A DNA stretch of 64,000 bases from positions 1-64,000 of the forward strand of contig NZ_AJXW01000020.1 in the NCBI RefSeq assembly GCF_000264375.1. The letters are read 5' to 3'. Positions within the stretch are counted from its first letter, which is position 1. Every line of letters begins with the position of its first letter. The position numbers were made by a program, and so were the translations under genes. Below, in pieces: positions 9,724-18,123 of the stretch. The notes below the pieces were generated by a model. That model saw nothing but the letters and a program-made list of their open reading frames with translations. It did no database searches and was not told the DNA's origin. The DNA comes from Rhodanobacter thiooxydans LCS2 (GTDB lineage: Bacteria; Pseudomonadota; Gammaproteobacteria; Xanthomonadales; Rhodanobacteraceae).

Positions 9724-10926
9724 TCAGTTCGCGGCGGCGGGTTGGGGCAGGTTGGCGCGGATGATCTGCTCCGTTTCCACGTCGGCCTTGCTGGCCATCT
9801 GGTCATACACGTCGGTCTGCGCCACCGGTTGCTGCGCCGGCGCGTTCGCCAGCACGCCGCCGCGGTCGTTGCGGATGTCGACGGTGACGTCGGTGGACAG
9901 GCCGATGCGCAGCGGGTGCCGCTCCAGCTCCTGGTTGTCCAGCGCGATGCGCACGGGCACGCGCTGCACCACCTTGATCCAGTTGCCGGTGGCGTTCTGC
10001 GCCGGCAGCAGCGAGAACACGCTGCCGGTGCCGGCGCCCAGGCCGACCACCTTGCCGTGGTAGACGGCGTTGCCGCCGTACAGGTCGGAGACGATCTTCA
10101 CCGGCTGGCCGATGCGGATGTGGCGCAGCTGGCCTTCCTTGAAGTTGGCGTCGATCCACAGATCGTGCAGCGGCACCACGGTCATCAGCTGCTGGCCCGG
10201 CTGCACGCTGTTGCCCAGTTGCACGCTGCGCTCGGCCACGTAGCCGGAGACCGGCGCATAGATCGCGTTGCGCTGCGCGGCGACCCAGGCGGCGCGGAAG
10301 TTCGCGCGGGCCTGCAGCACCACCGGGTTCTGTGCCACGTCGGTGCCTTCGATCGCGGCGTGCGCGGCGGCGGCCTGCGCCTCGGCGGCGTTCACCGCGG
10401 CGCGTGCCTGCTCCACCCCGTCGCGCAGGTGCTGCACGATCTCCGGCGATTCGGCCTGGGCGGCGATCAGCGGCAGGCGCCGCTGCAGGTCCGCCTCGGC
10501 CTTCTTCAGGTCGAGCTTGGCGGCGACCACCTGGGCGTCGGCGCTGCTGGCCGAGCTGGTCTGCTGGCGCACCCCGCGCACGGCCTGGGCCAGCGCGCTG
10601 CGTGCCTGCGCCAGGCGGGTGTCGGCGTCGGTGCTGTCCAGCTTCACCAGCACCTGGCCGGCCTCGACGTGCTGGGTGTCGTCGGCGAGGATCGCCACCA
10701 CGGTGCCCGGCACCTGCGCCGAGATCGCCACCTGGTTGCCGCCGACGTAGGCGTTGTCGGTGGTCTCGCGGGTGGAGAGCACGAAGAACCACAGCAGAAA
10801 CCAGGCCAGCGCGGCAAGGATGAACACGCCGGCCACGATCAGCAGCGTGCGCCGGCGCTTGGCCGGATCCTTCGCGGCCATGCCGCTGTCGTTGGCGGAG
10901 CTGGTGGCGGAATCAGTGGCGCTCAT
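9724..10926 (-). CDS. emrA: Membrane fusion protein of the Emr-type efflux pump
   Basis: Periplasmic adaptor linking the EmrB permease to an outer-membrane channel. The roughly 400-residue product has a short cytoplasmic tail, one membrane helix (LLIVAGVFILAALAWFLLWF), a biotinyl/lipoyl-like half motif (AQVPGTVVAILADDTQHVEAGQ), a long alpha-hairpin region rich in Ala/Gln, and the second half motif (IYAPVSGYVAERSVQLGNSV). The start chosen is the Met of MSATDSATSS, which overlaps the end of the upstream channel gene by 14 bp; 22 further upstream in-frame codons are proline-rich and lie inside that gene. Confidence 0.92.
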   Translation of the reverse strand: MSATDSATSSANDSGMAAKDPAKRRRTLLIVAGVFILAALAWFLLWFFVLSTRETTDNAYVGGNQVAISAQVPGTVVAILADDTQHVEAGQVLVKLDSTDADTRLAQARSALAQAVRGVRQQTSSASSADAQVVAAKLDLKKAEADLQRRLPLIAAQAESPEIVQHLRDGVEQARAAVNAAEAQAAAAHAAIEGTDVAQNPVVLQARANFRAAWVAAQRNAIYAPVSGYVAERSVQLGNSVQPGQQLMTVVPLHDLWIDANFKEGQLRHIRIGQPVKIVSDLYGGNAVYHGKVVGLGAGTGSVFSLLPAQNATGNWIKVVQRVPVRIALDNQELERHPLRIGLSTDVTVDIRNDRGGVLANAPAQQPVAQTDVYDQMASKADVETEQIIRANLPQPAAAN

Positions 10927-12400
10927 GGAGAGTGGCTCCGGCGGTAACAGAAGAGGAGGCGGCGGCATCGGCGACGCGGTAGCCGCCGCCAAGCGCCTTG
11001 ATCAGGGCCAGGTCGGTGCTCACCGCCTGCGCCTGCAACTGGGCAGCGGCGTCGCGTTGCTGCAGCAGCGCGGCTTGTGCGGCCAGGCTTTCGCGCAGGT
11101 CGCGCACACCCTGGCGGGCCCGCGCCTGAGCATTCGTCAGCAGTTGCTGATCGGCGTCGAGCTGGGCCTGCTGTTCGCGCCGGCGCGCGGCGAGCTGTTC
11201 GGCGCCCAGCGCCTGCGCGGCCACTTCGCGTGCGGCGGCCAGCACGGCGCCGTCGTACTGAGCCACGGCGGCGTCGAGCTGGGCCTTGCTCACGCCGTGG
11301 TTCGCCTCGAGCGCGCCGCCAGTGAAGATCGGCAGATGCACCGCCGGGGTCAGTTCGAAGGCGCGGCTGCCGGCGGTGAACAGCTTGCCCATGTCGATGC
11401 TGGACAGGCCGGCCAGGACGGTAAGGCTGATGTCGGGGAAGAACTCGGCGCGCGCGGCGTCGGTCTGCTTCAGCGCGGCCTCGACCTGCCAGCGGCTGGC
11501 GGCGATGTCGGGGCGGCGCGCGATCAGGTCCAGGCCACCGTTCGCCGGCACGCCGCGTTCGATCGCCGGCAAGGGACGCGCCTGCAGTTCGGGCAGTTCG
11601 ACCGGCGCCACGCCGAGCAGCGAGGCCAGCGCGGCGCGGCGGATCTGCGCCGAACCGTCGAGCGCCACGCGCATCTCGCGCACCGCGGCCAGCTGGGCGC
11701 GGGCCTTCTGCGCTTCGTCGGGCAGGTCCACGCCCTGCCGCACGCGCAGCTCGGCGATATGGGCGAACTGCTGCTGGGTGGCCAGCAACTGGTCGGCCAG
11801 TTGCAGCCGCACCTGGTCGGCCTGCCAGCCGAAGTAGGTGTCGGCGACGGCGTACTGGATCGCCAGCGCGGCGGCGCTGCGCTGCGCTTCGGCGGCGCGC
11901 GTCTGGTCCAGCGCGGCTTCCATCGTCGCGCGCTTCTTGCCCCACCAGTCGAAGTCGTACTGCAGCTGCACGCCGAGGTCGGCCTGGTTGTACCAGCTGA
12001 AACCGAGGAACTGGTTCGGGATCAGGCCGTGGTCGCTCAGCCGCTCGCGCATCACCTGCGCGCTGCCGTCGACCGTGAGCCCGAGTTGCGCGGCGGCCAG
12101 CTTTGCCGACTGCTCGGCACTGCGCACGCGGCTCTGCGCCAGCGCCAGGTCCGGCGACTGCCGCATGGCGCGCTCGATCAAGCCGTCCAGCTGCGGGTCG
12201 TCATACTGGCGCCACCATTCGGCGGCCGGCCAGCCGGCGCGTGCGGGAGCCTGCAGGCCTGCCAGCGGCACCTCGTCGCGCAGCGCGGGTTCGCCCAGCC
12301 GGGCCGGTGCGGCGGCACAACCGGCCAGCACCAGCGCCAACGCGGCGACCAGCACCGTGCGGGCGCGGAGCGGGGCATGCTTCATCGGGATGTCCTTCAT
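10913..12400 (-). CDS. Outer-membrane efflux channel lipoprotein (OprM/NodT family)
   Basis: Trimeric outer-membrane channel of the tripartite pump. The N-terminus is a lipoprotein signal (VLVAALALVLAGC) with Cys as lipidation site, followed by two outer membrane efflux protein repeats containing WWRQYDDPQLDGLIERA and RRPDIAASRWQVEAA (the RPDI motif is typical). The ATG overlaps the marR stop as ATGA; a second Met five codons later, preceded by AAGGAC, is an alternative. Length is about 495 residues, normal for the family. It sits between the regulator and the adaptor. Confidence 0.92.
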   Translation of the reverse strand: MKDIPMKHAPLRARTVLVAALALVLAGCAAAPARLGEPALRDEVPLAGLQAPARAGWPAAEWWRQYDDPQLDGLIERAMRQSPDLALAQSRVRSAEQSAKLAAAQLGLTVDGSAQVMRERLSDHGLIPNQFLGFSWYNQADLGVQLQYDFDWWGKKRATMEAALDQTRAAEAQRSAAALAIQYAVADTYFGWQADQVRLQLADQLLATQQQFAHIAELRVRQGVDLPDEAQKARAQLAAVREMRVALDGSAQIRRAALASLLGVAPVELPELQARPLPAIERGVPANGGLDLIARRPDIAASRWQVEAALKQTDAARAEFFPDISLTVLAGLSSIDMGKLFTAGSRAFELTPAVHLPIFTGGALEANHGVSKAQLDAAVAQYDGAVLAAAREVAAQALGAEQLAARRREQQAQLDADQQLLTNAQARARQGVRDLRESLAAQAALLQQRDAAAQLQAQAVSTDLALIKALGGGYRVADAAASSSVTAGATLHERH

Positions 12401-12921
12401 GGGAGGCGACTTTCGTCCAACTGGTCGAGGTTGCCGGCCAGCTTGCGCAGCAGACGATCGAGATGGCGTTTGTCGGTGTCGCTGAAACCGGTGAACATGG
12501 TGGCGACGCGAGGAAATATCGGCGGCAGCATCTTCTGCACGAAACGCCGTCCGGCCGGCGTGATGCGGATCAGCACGCGGCGGCGGTCCTCCTCGCTGCC
12601 GCCGCGGATGATCAGCCCGCGCTTGACCAGCGCGTTCGCGATGCGGGTCATGTTGGTGGCGCCCTGCGAGGTGTACTCGCACAGCTCGCCCGGGGTCGAG
12701 CTGCCGTCCGGGCGGCTGTACAGGATCATCAGGGTCAGGAATTCGCTGTGGTTGAGCTTGTGCGGCTTCAGCTTGAATTCGAGCTCTTCCTCGATGTCCT
12801 CACCGAGCATCATCATCAGACGGCATAGCCGCGCTTCGAGCGCGGGTATCTGCGGGATGATCCGGCTCACCCGGTCGACGCCTTCGTCCATCATCGAGAT
12901 GCAGTTGGTCAGACGCGCCAT
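12397..12921 (-). CDS. MarR-family transcriptional regulator of the efflux operon
   Basis: Winged-helix regulator of 174 residues, the first gene of the efflux operon and presumably its autorepressor. The MarR core is visible as FLTLMILYSRPDGSSTPGEL, then TSQGATNMTRIANALVKRG (recognition helix) and the wing GGSEEDRRRVLIRIT. The DRRR in the wing is the usual DNA-contact motif. The 40 bp upstream are strikingly AT-rich for this genome (TATTTCATT and TTTTTATT on the minus strand) and are the likely promoter/operator. The inducing ligand is unknown. Confidence 0.92.
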   Translation of the reverse strand: MARLTNCISMMDEGVDRVSRIIPQIPALEARLCRLMMMLGEDIEEELEFKLKPHKLNHSEFLTLMILYSRPDGSSTPGELCEYTSQGATNMTRIANALVKRGLIIRGGSEEDRRRVLIRITPAGRRFVQKMLPPIFPRVATMFTGFSDTDKRHLDRLLRKLAGNLDQLDESRLP

Positions 12922-12998
12922 TTCACTGACTCATATTCCACCAATGAAATAAAAAGTAACAAGCCCGCGGCGAGGCTTGCAAGTGACGAATGGCACGG

Positions 12999-13784
12999 TC
13001 AGCCGAGCCCGAACAGGCGGCGGGCGTTGGCGCTGGTGGCGGCGGCGACGTCGGCCTCCGTTTCGCCGCGCAGCATGGCCACGCAGTGCAGCACCTCGGC
13101 GACGTGGGCCGGTTCGTTGCGCTCGCCCCGATGAGCGGCGCCGGGCTGGTCCGGGGCGTCGCTTTCCAGCAGCAGGTGCTCGATCGGCATGCCCGCCACG
13201 ATCCGGCGCAGACGCTGCGCGCGTTCGTAGGTCACCGGACCGCCGATGCCGAGGTGGAAGCCCAGCTCCCACAACTGTCGTGCCTGCTGCTCGCTGCCGG
13301 AAAAACTGTGCACCACGCCGCGCCGGTTGCCGCTGCGGCGCAGGGTCAGGGTGACTTCCTCCAGTGCGCCGCGGGCATGCACGATCACCGGCAGGTCGTG
13401 CTCGCGGGCCAATTGCAGCTGGCGCGAGAAGTAGCGGCGCTGCAGCTCATGGTCGGGAGTGTCCAGGTGGAAATCCAGGCCGATCTCGCCGACCGCCACC
13501 GGATGGTTTTCGTTCAGCCAGGCGGCCAGCGCGTCGACCTGTTTTGGCGCGTGCGCGGTCAGGAACAGCGGGTGCAGCCCGTAGGCGGGGTAGGCACCGG
13601 GGTGGCGGGCGCAGAGCTGGCGGATCCGCGGCCAGCTTGGGGCATCGACGGCGGGCACCACCAGCGTGGTGACGCCGCTGCGCCGGGCGCGTTCGACGAC
13701 CGCCTCCTGGTCGTTGGCAAACGCCTCGTCGTCGAGGTGCACGTGGCTGTCGACGAGCGGGCACGGGTTGCGTTTTTCGTGCAC
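12999..13784 (-). CDS. tatD: TatD-family metal-dependent hydrolase
   Basis: TIM-barrel metal-dependent DNase/hydrolase of 261 residues. Metal-site motifs in order: DSHVHLD, GEIGLDFHLD, VIVHARGA, VVHSFSGS and LLESDAP. No ATG fits: the last in-frame ATG lies far upstream in unrelated sequence, so the GTG at 13784 (VHEKRNPCPL) is chosen, giving the normal family length. It could be called YjjV- or TatD-like. It is a single gene whose start faces the plus-strand glycine-zipper genes. Confidence 0.88.
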   Translation of the reverse strand: MHEKRNPCPLVDSHVHLDDEAFANDQEAVVERARRSGVTTLVVPAVDAPSWPRIRQLCARHPGAYPAYGLHPLFLTAHAPKQVDALAAWLNENHPVAVGEIGLDFHLDTPDHELQRRYFSRQLQLAREHDLPVIVHARGALEEVTLTLRRSGNRRGVVHSFSGSEQQARQLWELGFHLGIGGPVTYERAQRLRRIVAGMPIEHLLLESDAPDQPGAAHRGERNEPAHVAEVLHCVAMLRGETEADVAAATSANARRLFGLG

Positions 13785-13941
13785 TGGCAGAGAGTCCCGC
13801 GTGGCTGGCGTGAAGATAATGTAACGAGCGTGAGCTAGCTGCGATTCAGTTGTATAACCGTTCAATGGCCACGCAGGTATTTGCGCCGGTGCCGAGGGGC
13901 ATCCCGCCATGCCGCCAAACAAAACAGAGGAGAGGATCGTG

Positions 13942-14529
13942 ATGAACAGGTTGACAGCCAATGTACTCAATGTCGCCATCGCGGCGGTACTCGCGACTGG
14001 CCTATCGGCCTGCAACCGCAATGCGGATGCGGGCGCTTCCAATGCCTCTGCCGACGCGGGCAGCAGTGCGGGTGCGGATGCCGGGGTGAAGTATGCCAAG
14101 GTGGTCAGCGTCGACCCGGTGCGTTCGACGGTGAACAATCCGAAGCAGGTCTGCCATGACGAGACGGTCACGCACACCGCGCCGCCGAAGGACGAGAACC
14201 GCATCGCGGGTACCGCGATCGGCGCCGTCGTTGGCGGCCTCGTCGGCAACCAGGTCGGTGGCGGCAAGGGCAAGACGCTGGCCACGGTGGCTGGTGCGGT
14301 CGGCGGCGGCTATGCCGGCAACCGCATCCAGGCCAGCCGCCAGCATGCCCAGGTCAGTTCGACGGTGGAGCGCAAGTGCGAAACCGTCAACAACACCAGC
14401 AGCAAGATCGTCGGTTACGACGTCCGTTATGAATACAACGGCGTCACCCGCACCGTGCGGATGGATCATGACCCGGGCGACCGGGTGCAGGTGCAGGAAG
14501 GCGTGACGGCTGTGTCCGACGCCCACTGA
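13942..14529 (+). CDS. Glycine-zipper 2TM domain lipoprotein
   Basis: Probable outer-membrane lipoprotein of 195 residues. It has a lipobox LATGLSAC, then a low-complexity Ala/Ser/Asp/Gly linker, then a glycine zipper (GTAIGAVVGGLVGNQVGGG followed by TVAGAVGGGYAGNRI) as in SlyB/Rick_17kDa_Anti proteins. A C-terminal domain has a CETVNNTSSKIVGYDVRYEY stretch, common in this subfamily. The start is set by AGGAGAGG ahead of the ATG at 13942. It is followed 29 bp later by a second glycine-zipper gene, suggesting an envelope-stress operon. Exact role unknown. Confidence 0.85.
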   Translation: MNRLTANVLNVAIAAVLATGLSACNRNADAGASNASADAGSSAGADAGVKYAKVVSVDPVRSTVNNPKQVCHDETVTHTAPPKDENRIAGTAIGAVVGGLVGNQVGGGKGKTLATVAGAVGGGYAGNRIQASRQHAQVSSTVERKCETVNNTSSKIVGYDVRYEYNGVTRTVRMDHDPGDRVQVQEGVTAVSDAH

Positions 14530-14558
14530 AGCAACCCATGACATAAGGAAGCGACCTC

Positions 14559-15062
14559 ATGAATGCTCTGACCAGCAAGTTCGCCCTGGCTGCCGCGCTG
14601 ACTGCCGGCCTCGCCCTCGCCGGCTGCGCCACCTCGCCGTATGGCACCAATGGCAACTACAACCGCGGCTACCAGGGGCAGCAGGGCAGCCAGGGTTACG
14701 GCGACCGCAACGCGCGCTGCCAGGTTTGCGGCGTGGTGCAGGAAGTGCAGCAGGTCTACCTCGACGGCAGCAGCGGCAACGGCGGCACGCTGGGCGCGAT
14801 CATCGGCGCGGTGGCCGGCGGGGTGCTCGGCAACACGGTCGGCAAGGGCGATGGCCGCAAGGCCGCCACCGTGGCCGGCGCGGTGGCCGGCGGCGTCGTC
14901 GGCAACCAGGTCGGCAAGCGCAACAGCGGCAGCGACGTCGCCTGGCGCATTGTGGTACGACTGGACGACGGTCAGTACGCCACGGTGACCCAGCGCGAGA
15001 ACCCCGGCGTCCGCAGTGGCGACTATGTCGAGGTGCGCGGCGATCATGTCTATGCGCGCTGA
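14559..15062 (+). CDS. SlyB-like glycine-zipper outer-membrane lipoprotein
   Basis: Lipoprotein of 167 residues. Signal with lipobox ALAGCATSP, a Gly/Gln/Tyr-rich linker, the segment CQVCGVVQEVQQVY, then a glycine zipper (GGTLGAIIGAVAGGVLGNTV and a second repeat) and a C-terminal beta domain (VRLDDGQYATVTQRENPGV). This arrangement is that of SlyB/PcpY-type proteins. It has an AAGGA ribosome site and a strong terminator 35 bp after the stop. Paired with the preceding paralogue, it probably contributes to outer-membrane integrity; this is inferred from family membership only. Confidence 0.88.
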   Translation: MNALTSKFALAAALTAGLALAGCATSPYGTNGNYNRGYQGQQGSQGYGDRNARCQVCGVVQEVQQVYLDGSSGNGGTLGAIIGAVAGGVLGNTVGKGDGRKAATVAGAVAGGVVGNQVGKRNSGSDVAWRIVVRLDDGQYATVTQRENPGVRSGDYVEVRGDHVYAR

Positions 15063-15096
15063 GTAGTTCACGTACGGACGTCTGGGCGTCCAAATG

Positions 15097-15125
15097 AAAA
15101 GGCCCTCGGAAGAGGGCCTTTTTTA
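15097..15125 (+). terminator. Rho-independent terminator after the glycine-zipper pair
   Basis: Hairpin GGCCCTC-GGAA-GAGGGCC flanked by AAAA on the left and six T on the right. It is a textbook intrinsic terminator and also works in reverse, serving the convergent cell wall hydrolase gene less well. Confidence 0.92.
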
Positions 15126-15217
15126 TTCACGGTTGATCGCAGGATTGTTGGGAGGTGCAGTCAGGGACGGCTGTCCGTTTGACTCTCGCGATCATGGGTG
15201 ATCGCAAAGGCGAGTCC

Positions 15218-15652
15218 TCAGTTCACCGCGTAGAATGCATGCTCGCCGATGGTCACGCTGGGGCGGTTGTGCGACCAGGCCGGCGAGACTGCGGTCGTGG
15301 CGAAGTGGTCGGCGCGGGGCACCAGTATGCGGCGCTGCGCCACCGGCAGTTGCCAGTTCTGGATCGACATGCCGGCCACCTGCCACGCCTTGCCGAAGGC
15401 TTCCAGGTTGGTGATCTCGAACGAGCCTGGTGTGGTCGTGGTGGCGAACTGGTGAGGCGAGCTCACCACCTTGCACACGGTGTTGCCCCAGCGACCGCGG
15501 TCGCGGCGACGCAGCGCCACTTCCGCCACGGCGAGCTGACCGTTGGTCGACTCGCTGCGCGCCTCGAGGTAGACAGTGGTGGCCAGGCAAGCCTGGTCGG
15601 CGACGGGCTGGGGCATCAGGGTCGTCAGCCACAACAGCATGGAAAGTTTCAT
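15218..15652 (-). CDS. Secreted cell wall hydrolase (SleB-like Hydrolase_2 domain)
   Basis: Probable periplasmic peptidoglycan hydrolase of 144 residues. A short signal peptide (about residues 1-19) is followed by CLATTVYLEARSESTNGQLA, VAEVALRR, TVCKVVSSPHQFA and a C-terminal AWSHNRPSVTIGEHAFYAVN. The E-A-R-S/E..G..AVAEV pattern with VC.VV...QF matches the Hydrolase_2 family (SleB catalytic domain). The first Glu (in LEARSE) is the expected catalytic residue. In a non-sporulating host it is likely a lytic transglycosylase-like remodelling enzyme. No operon partners. Confidence 0.85.
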   Translation of the reverse strand: MKLSMLLWLTTLMPQPVADQACLATTVYLEARSESTNGQLAVAEVALRRRDRGRWGNTVCKVVSSPHQFATTTTPGSFEITNLEAFGKAWQVAGMSIQNWQLPVAQRRILVPRADHFATTAVSPAWSHNRPSVTIGEHAFYAVN

Positions 15653-16128
15653 GGTTCTGCCTCCAACGTGCTGTACGCGCGAAGCAGACCGCGGCTTCGA
15701 ACGCCGTTGCGGTGGACGGGCGGGCAGGCCGTTCCACCTGGATCAATCGCCATGGCCGAAACTTGTGGCCATGACGCTTTGCCACGGGACTGTGGCGGGT
15801 CGAGCGGCAGGTCATGCCGATCGGGGGAGCTTGATGTTGTCGGGCGTTGCGCGGCCGTTCGGCCGTGTTGCCTTCGACACGACGCACTCGTTGGCTGCGA
15901 GGCGATGTTCCATCCGGCGTTGTTTCTGCCGGGTCGCGCCGATTCGGATTCTTCCGGTTCGTCGCGTGTATCGGCACCCCGTGTTCCGGGTGCCGCGATA
16001 TTCGATCGGCGGAGCCTAGTGGCGGAATTCGCTGCTGGCAAGTGCCGAGGAAGCGAAGTTCAGTCGACGCTCACGATCCGTTGACGAGTGCTGCACGCGC
16101 GATTCACCTGCGTCCACAGTTTCATCGC
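15653..16128. other. Intergenic stretch with no convincing gene
   Basis: No open frame here has protein-like composition; the candidate frames are Arg/Ser/Pro-rich and start or end inside neighbours. A hairpin at 15971-15994 (CGGCACCC with GGGTGCCG) lacks a T-run. The stretch separates the cell wall hydrolase start from the 3' end of ygfZ and should contain the hydrolase promoter. Confidence 0.5.
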
Positions 16129-16932
16129 TCACGCTGGCCACGACGTGACGATGCCGAGTGCGAGATCATCGTCGAATGGCTGCGAATGCGCGTCGGAAAG
16201 CTGCGCCGCGATGTCGTCGGCAAGTACGACGAGTGCCTCGCTGCCGTCGTTCATCGCGACCACGTCGAGCACGCAACCGACCATGCGCCCGTCACGATGC
16301 AACGCGTTGCCGGCAGTCGTTGCTTGCGACAAAGTGACGCGATGCAGATGGCGTTTGTGTCCCCCGCGAAAATGCAGCCGCGCGACGATTTCCTGGCCCG
16401 GGTAACAACCCTTGTCGATGGCGACGGCCTGCAGGCGGTGCAACGACAGGGCCGGCGGCAACAGCTCGCCCAGCAAAGGCGTCGGCAGCCACGGCCAGCC
16501 AGCATGCAGTTGCATCAGGCGCCACGCGTCGTCGCCCGCACCGACGGCGCCGATGCGCAGGCTGTGCGTGTCGCCACCGAGCGACACGCTTTCGCCGTCG
16601 TCGATAACCGCATGCAGCGACAATGCCGGGCCGGTGGCGAGTGCGCGCGGCGGCAGCGCCGTCACGGCAAGTTTCGCGCGGAACACGAAGCGACGCAGTG
16701 CATCGGTCATCTCCGCGGCATCGCCTCCACGCAGCAGCAGCAGGTAGCGCTCGTCGGCGAGCCGGGCCAGATGGAACAGTGCGCGCACGCGTCCTTGCGG
16801 ATCGAGCCATGCACTGAATTGCCAGTGGCCGGTGGCGAGTGAGTTGACGGCGCTGCTGAATTGCGCCTGCGCAAAAGCCGTCGCGTCGGGGCCTTCGAGC
16901 AGCAGGGTTTCGGCGGGAAGAAGTGTCGGCAT
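16129..16932 (-). CDS. ygfZ: tRNA-modifying / Fe-S cluster assembly folate-binding protein YgfZ
   Basis: Folate-dependent protein that helps assemble or repair Fe-S clusters. The diagnostic motif KGCYPGQEIVAR (family consensus K-G-C-Y-x-G-Q-E) is present, preceded by a GcvT-like N-terminal domain with DPQGRVRALF. The start used is Met of MPTLLPAETL, giving 267 residues; an in-frame ATG at 17025 would add 31 residues of less convincing sequence. It is divergent from the succinate dehydrogenase operon, whose SdhB subunit carries three Fe-S clusters, which may be a functional link. Confidence 0.9.
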   Translation of the reverse strand: MPTLLPAETLLLEGPDATAFAQAQFSSAVNSLATGHWQFSAWLDPQGRVRALFHLARLADERYLLLLRGGDAAEMTDALRRFVFRAKLAVTALPPRALATGPALSLHAVIDDGESVSLGGDTHSLRIGAVGAGDDAWRLMQLHAGWPWLPTPLLGELLPPALSLHRLQAVAIDKGCYPGQEIVARLHFRGGHKRHLHRVTLSQATTAGNALHRDGRMVGCVLDVVAMNDGSEALVVLADDIAAQLSDAHSQPFDDDLALGIVTSWPA

Positions 16933-17062
16933 GAGGTTGACGGAGTTGGGGGCAGGCGGATCGCGCCACAAGTGGTGACGCGATGGTTCGGTGTCGTCGA
17001 TGCGGCGTGCATGGTTGTACTGCATTGCCGCAAGTATTAACCTTTGCCGGCTTTCAAAAACC

Positions 17063-17230
17063 ATGTCCGATACCTCCTCTCCAGCCGAATCCACACCAGT
17101 TTCCGTTCCGGCGGAAACGACAGCCGTGCCTGCGGGCCCGGCAGCGGGCAAGGCGTCGGAGGAGCGACCGGCTCCGGATCCCACGCGTTACGGTGATTGG
17201 GAAAAGAACGGACGCTGTATCGACTTCTGA
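17063..17230 (+). CDS. DUF1674 protein, SDHAF4-type succinate dehydrogenase assembly factor
   Basis: Short protein of 55 residues whose C-terminus, DPTRYGDWEKNGRCIDF, is the hallmark of the DUF1674/SDHAF4 family. In eukaryotes SDHAF4 binds flavinated SdhA and promotes its joining with SdhB. The N-terminal half is Pro/Ala/Thr-rich and probably disordered. It is the first gene upstream of sdhC, 86 bp away, which strongly supports the assembly role. Such short genes are easily missed; the start is the Met of MSDTSSPAES. Confidence 0.85.
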   Translation: MSDTSSPAESTPVSVPAETTAVPAGPAAGKASEERPAPDPTRYGDWEKNGRCIDF

Positions 17231-17316
17231 ACGGTCGCGCGGCGCATGTCGCCGTCGCTATCAGGACAGGGGAAGGTGCGGCATGGGCACCAGCGATTCC
17301 ACACAGGATAGCCGCC

Positions 17317-17709
17317 ATGGCAGATACGCAACGACCGCTCTCCCCCCATATTCAGGTCTATCGCTGGCAAGTGCAGATGGTGAGTTCCATCCTGCATCGC
17401 GCCACCGGCATCGCGCTGGCCATCGGCACTGTGCTGGTGGTGTGGGGGATTCTGGCGCTGGCCTCCGGAGAGGCGGCTTTCGTGCAGTTCAGAACCTGCA
17501 TCGGCAGCCCGCTTGGCCTGATCCTCCTGCTGGGTTGGAGCTGGGCGCTCAGCTATCACCTGTGCAACGGCATCCGCCACCTGGTGCAGGACACCGGCGC
17601 GGGCTACGCGATCCCGCAGTTCGTGCGTTCGAGCTGGTTGTCGGTGATTGGCAGCGTCGTGCTGACGGTCGTCATCTGGGCCTTCGTACTGATTGGAGGT
17701 GCGGCATGA
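17317..17709 (+). CDS. sdhC: Succinate dehydrogenase cytochrome b556 subunit
   Basis: Membrane anchor subunit of complex II, 130 residues with three helices. RPLSPHIQVYRW at the N-terminus and SSILHRATGIALAIG contain the conserved quinone-site Ser/Arg region, and LSYHLCNGIRHLVQD contains the heme-ligand histidine. The start is the Met of MADTQRPLSP, with AGGA upstream. Its stop overlaps the sdhD start (ATGA). Confidence 0.95.
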   Translation: MADTQRPLSPHIQVYRWQVQMVSSILHRATGIALAIGTVLVVWGILALASGEAAFVQFRTCIGSPLGLILLLGWSWALSYHLCNGIRHLVQDTGAGYAIPQFVRSSWLSVIGSVVLTVVIWAFVLIGGAA

Positions 17710-18119
17710 ACCTGCGCGTGGGTACCGACGACGTGCGCAGCCAGCTGCGCCATCCGATGAAGTTCGCGCGAGGCCTCGGCTCCGCGAAGCACGGCGTGGA
17801 TCACTGGTGGGTGCAGCGCGTCACTGCCGCGGCGCTGATCGTGCTCGGCCTGTGGTTCCTCATCACAGTGCTGTCGCTGCTGCATGCCGACTACGCCGTG
17901 GCGAGGGCTGCGGTGGCGAAGCCGTGGAATGCATTGCTGCTGATTCTGTTCGTGGTCACCGCGTTCTGGCACGCCGTGCTCGGCCTGCAGGTGGTGATCG
18001 AGGATTACGTGCACACCCGCTGGAAGGAAGTGGTGCTGCTGGTGGCGATCAAGTTCCTCGCGGTGCTGGGCGCGCTTGCGGGCGTGCTGGCCGTGCTGCG
18101 CATCGCATTGGGAGTCTGA
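17706..18119 (+). CDS. sdhD: Succinate dehydrogenase membrane anchor subunit
   Basis: Second hydrophobic anchor of complex II, 137 residues with three membrane helices. [19 protein letters not shown] at the start and [15 protein letters not shown] contain the heme b ligand His and the conserved Asp/Tyr near the quinone pocket. GGAGG lies just ahead of the ATG, which overlaps sdhC by 4 bp. Confidence 0.95.
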   Translation: MNLRVGTDDVRSQLRHPMKFARGLGSAKHGVDHWWVQRVTAAALIVLGLWFLITVLSLLHADYAVARAAVAKPWNALLLILFVVTAFWHAVLGLQVVIEDYVHTRWKEVVLLVAIKFLAVLGALAGVLAVLRIALGV

Positions 18120-18123
18120 GACC

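Noticed and set aside
8000-10063. A 687-codon frame antisense to emrB
   Set aside because: Composition is that of a reverse-complement shadow and the opposite strand encodes a clear MFS transporter.
15971-15994. Hairpin CGGCACCC / GGGTGCCG as a terminator
   Set aside because: No T-run on either strand and not positioned after a gene end.
15649-16041. A 130-codon minus-strand frame upstream of the cell wall hydrolase
   Set aside because: Low-complexity Arg/Ser/Pro composition, no ribosome site and no recognisable motif.
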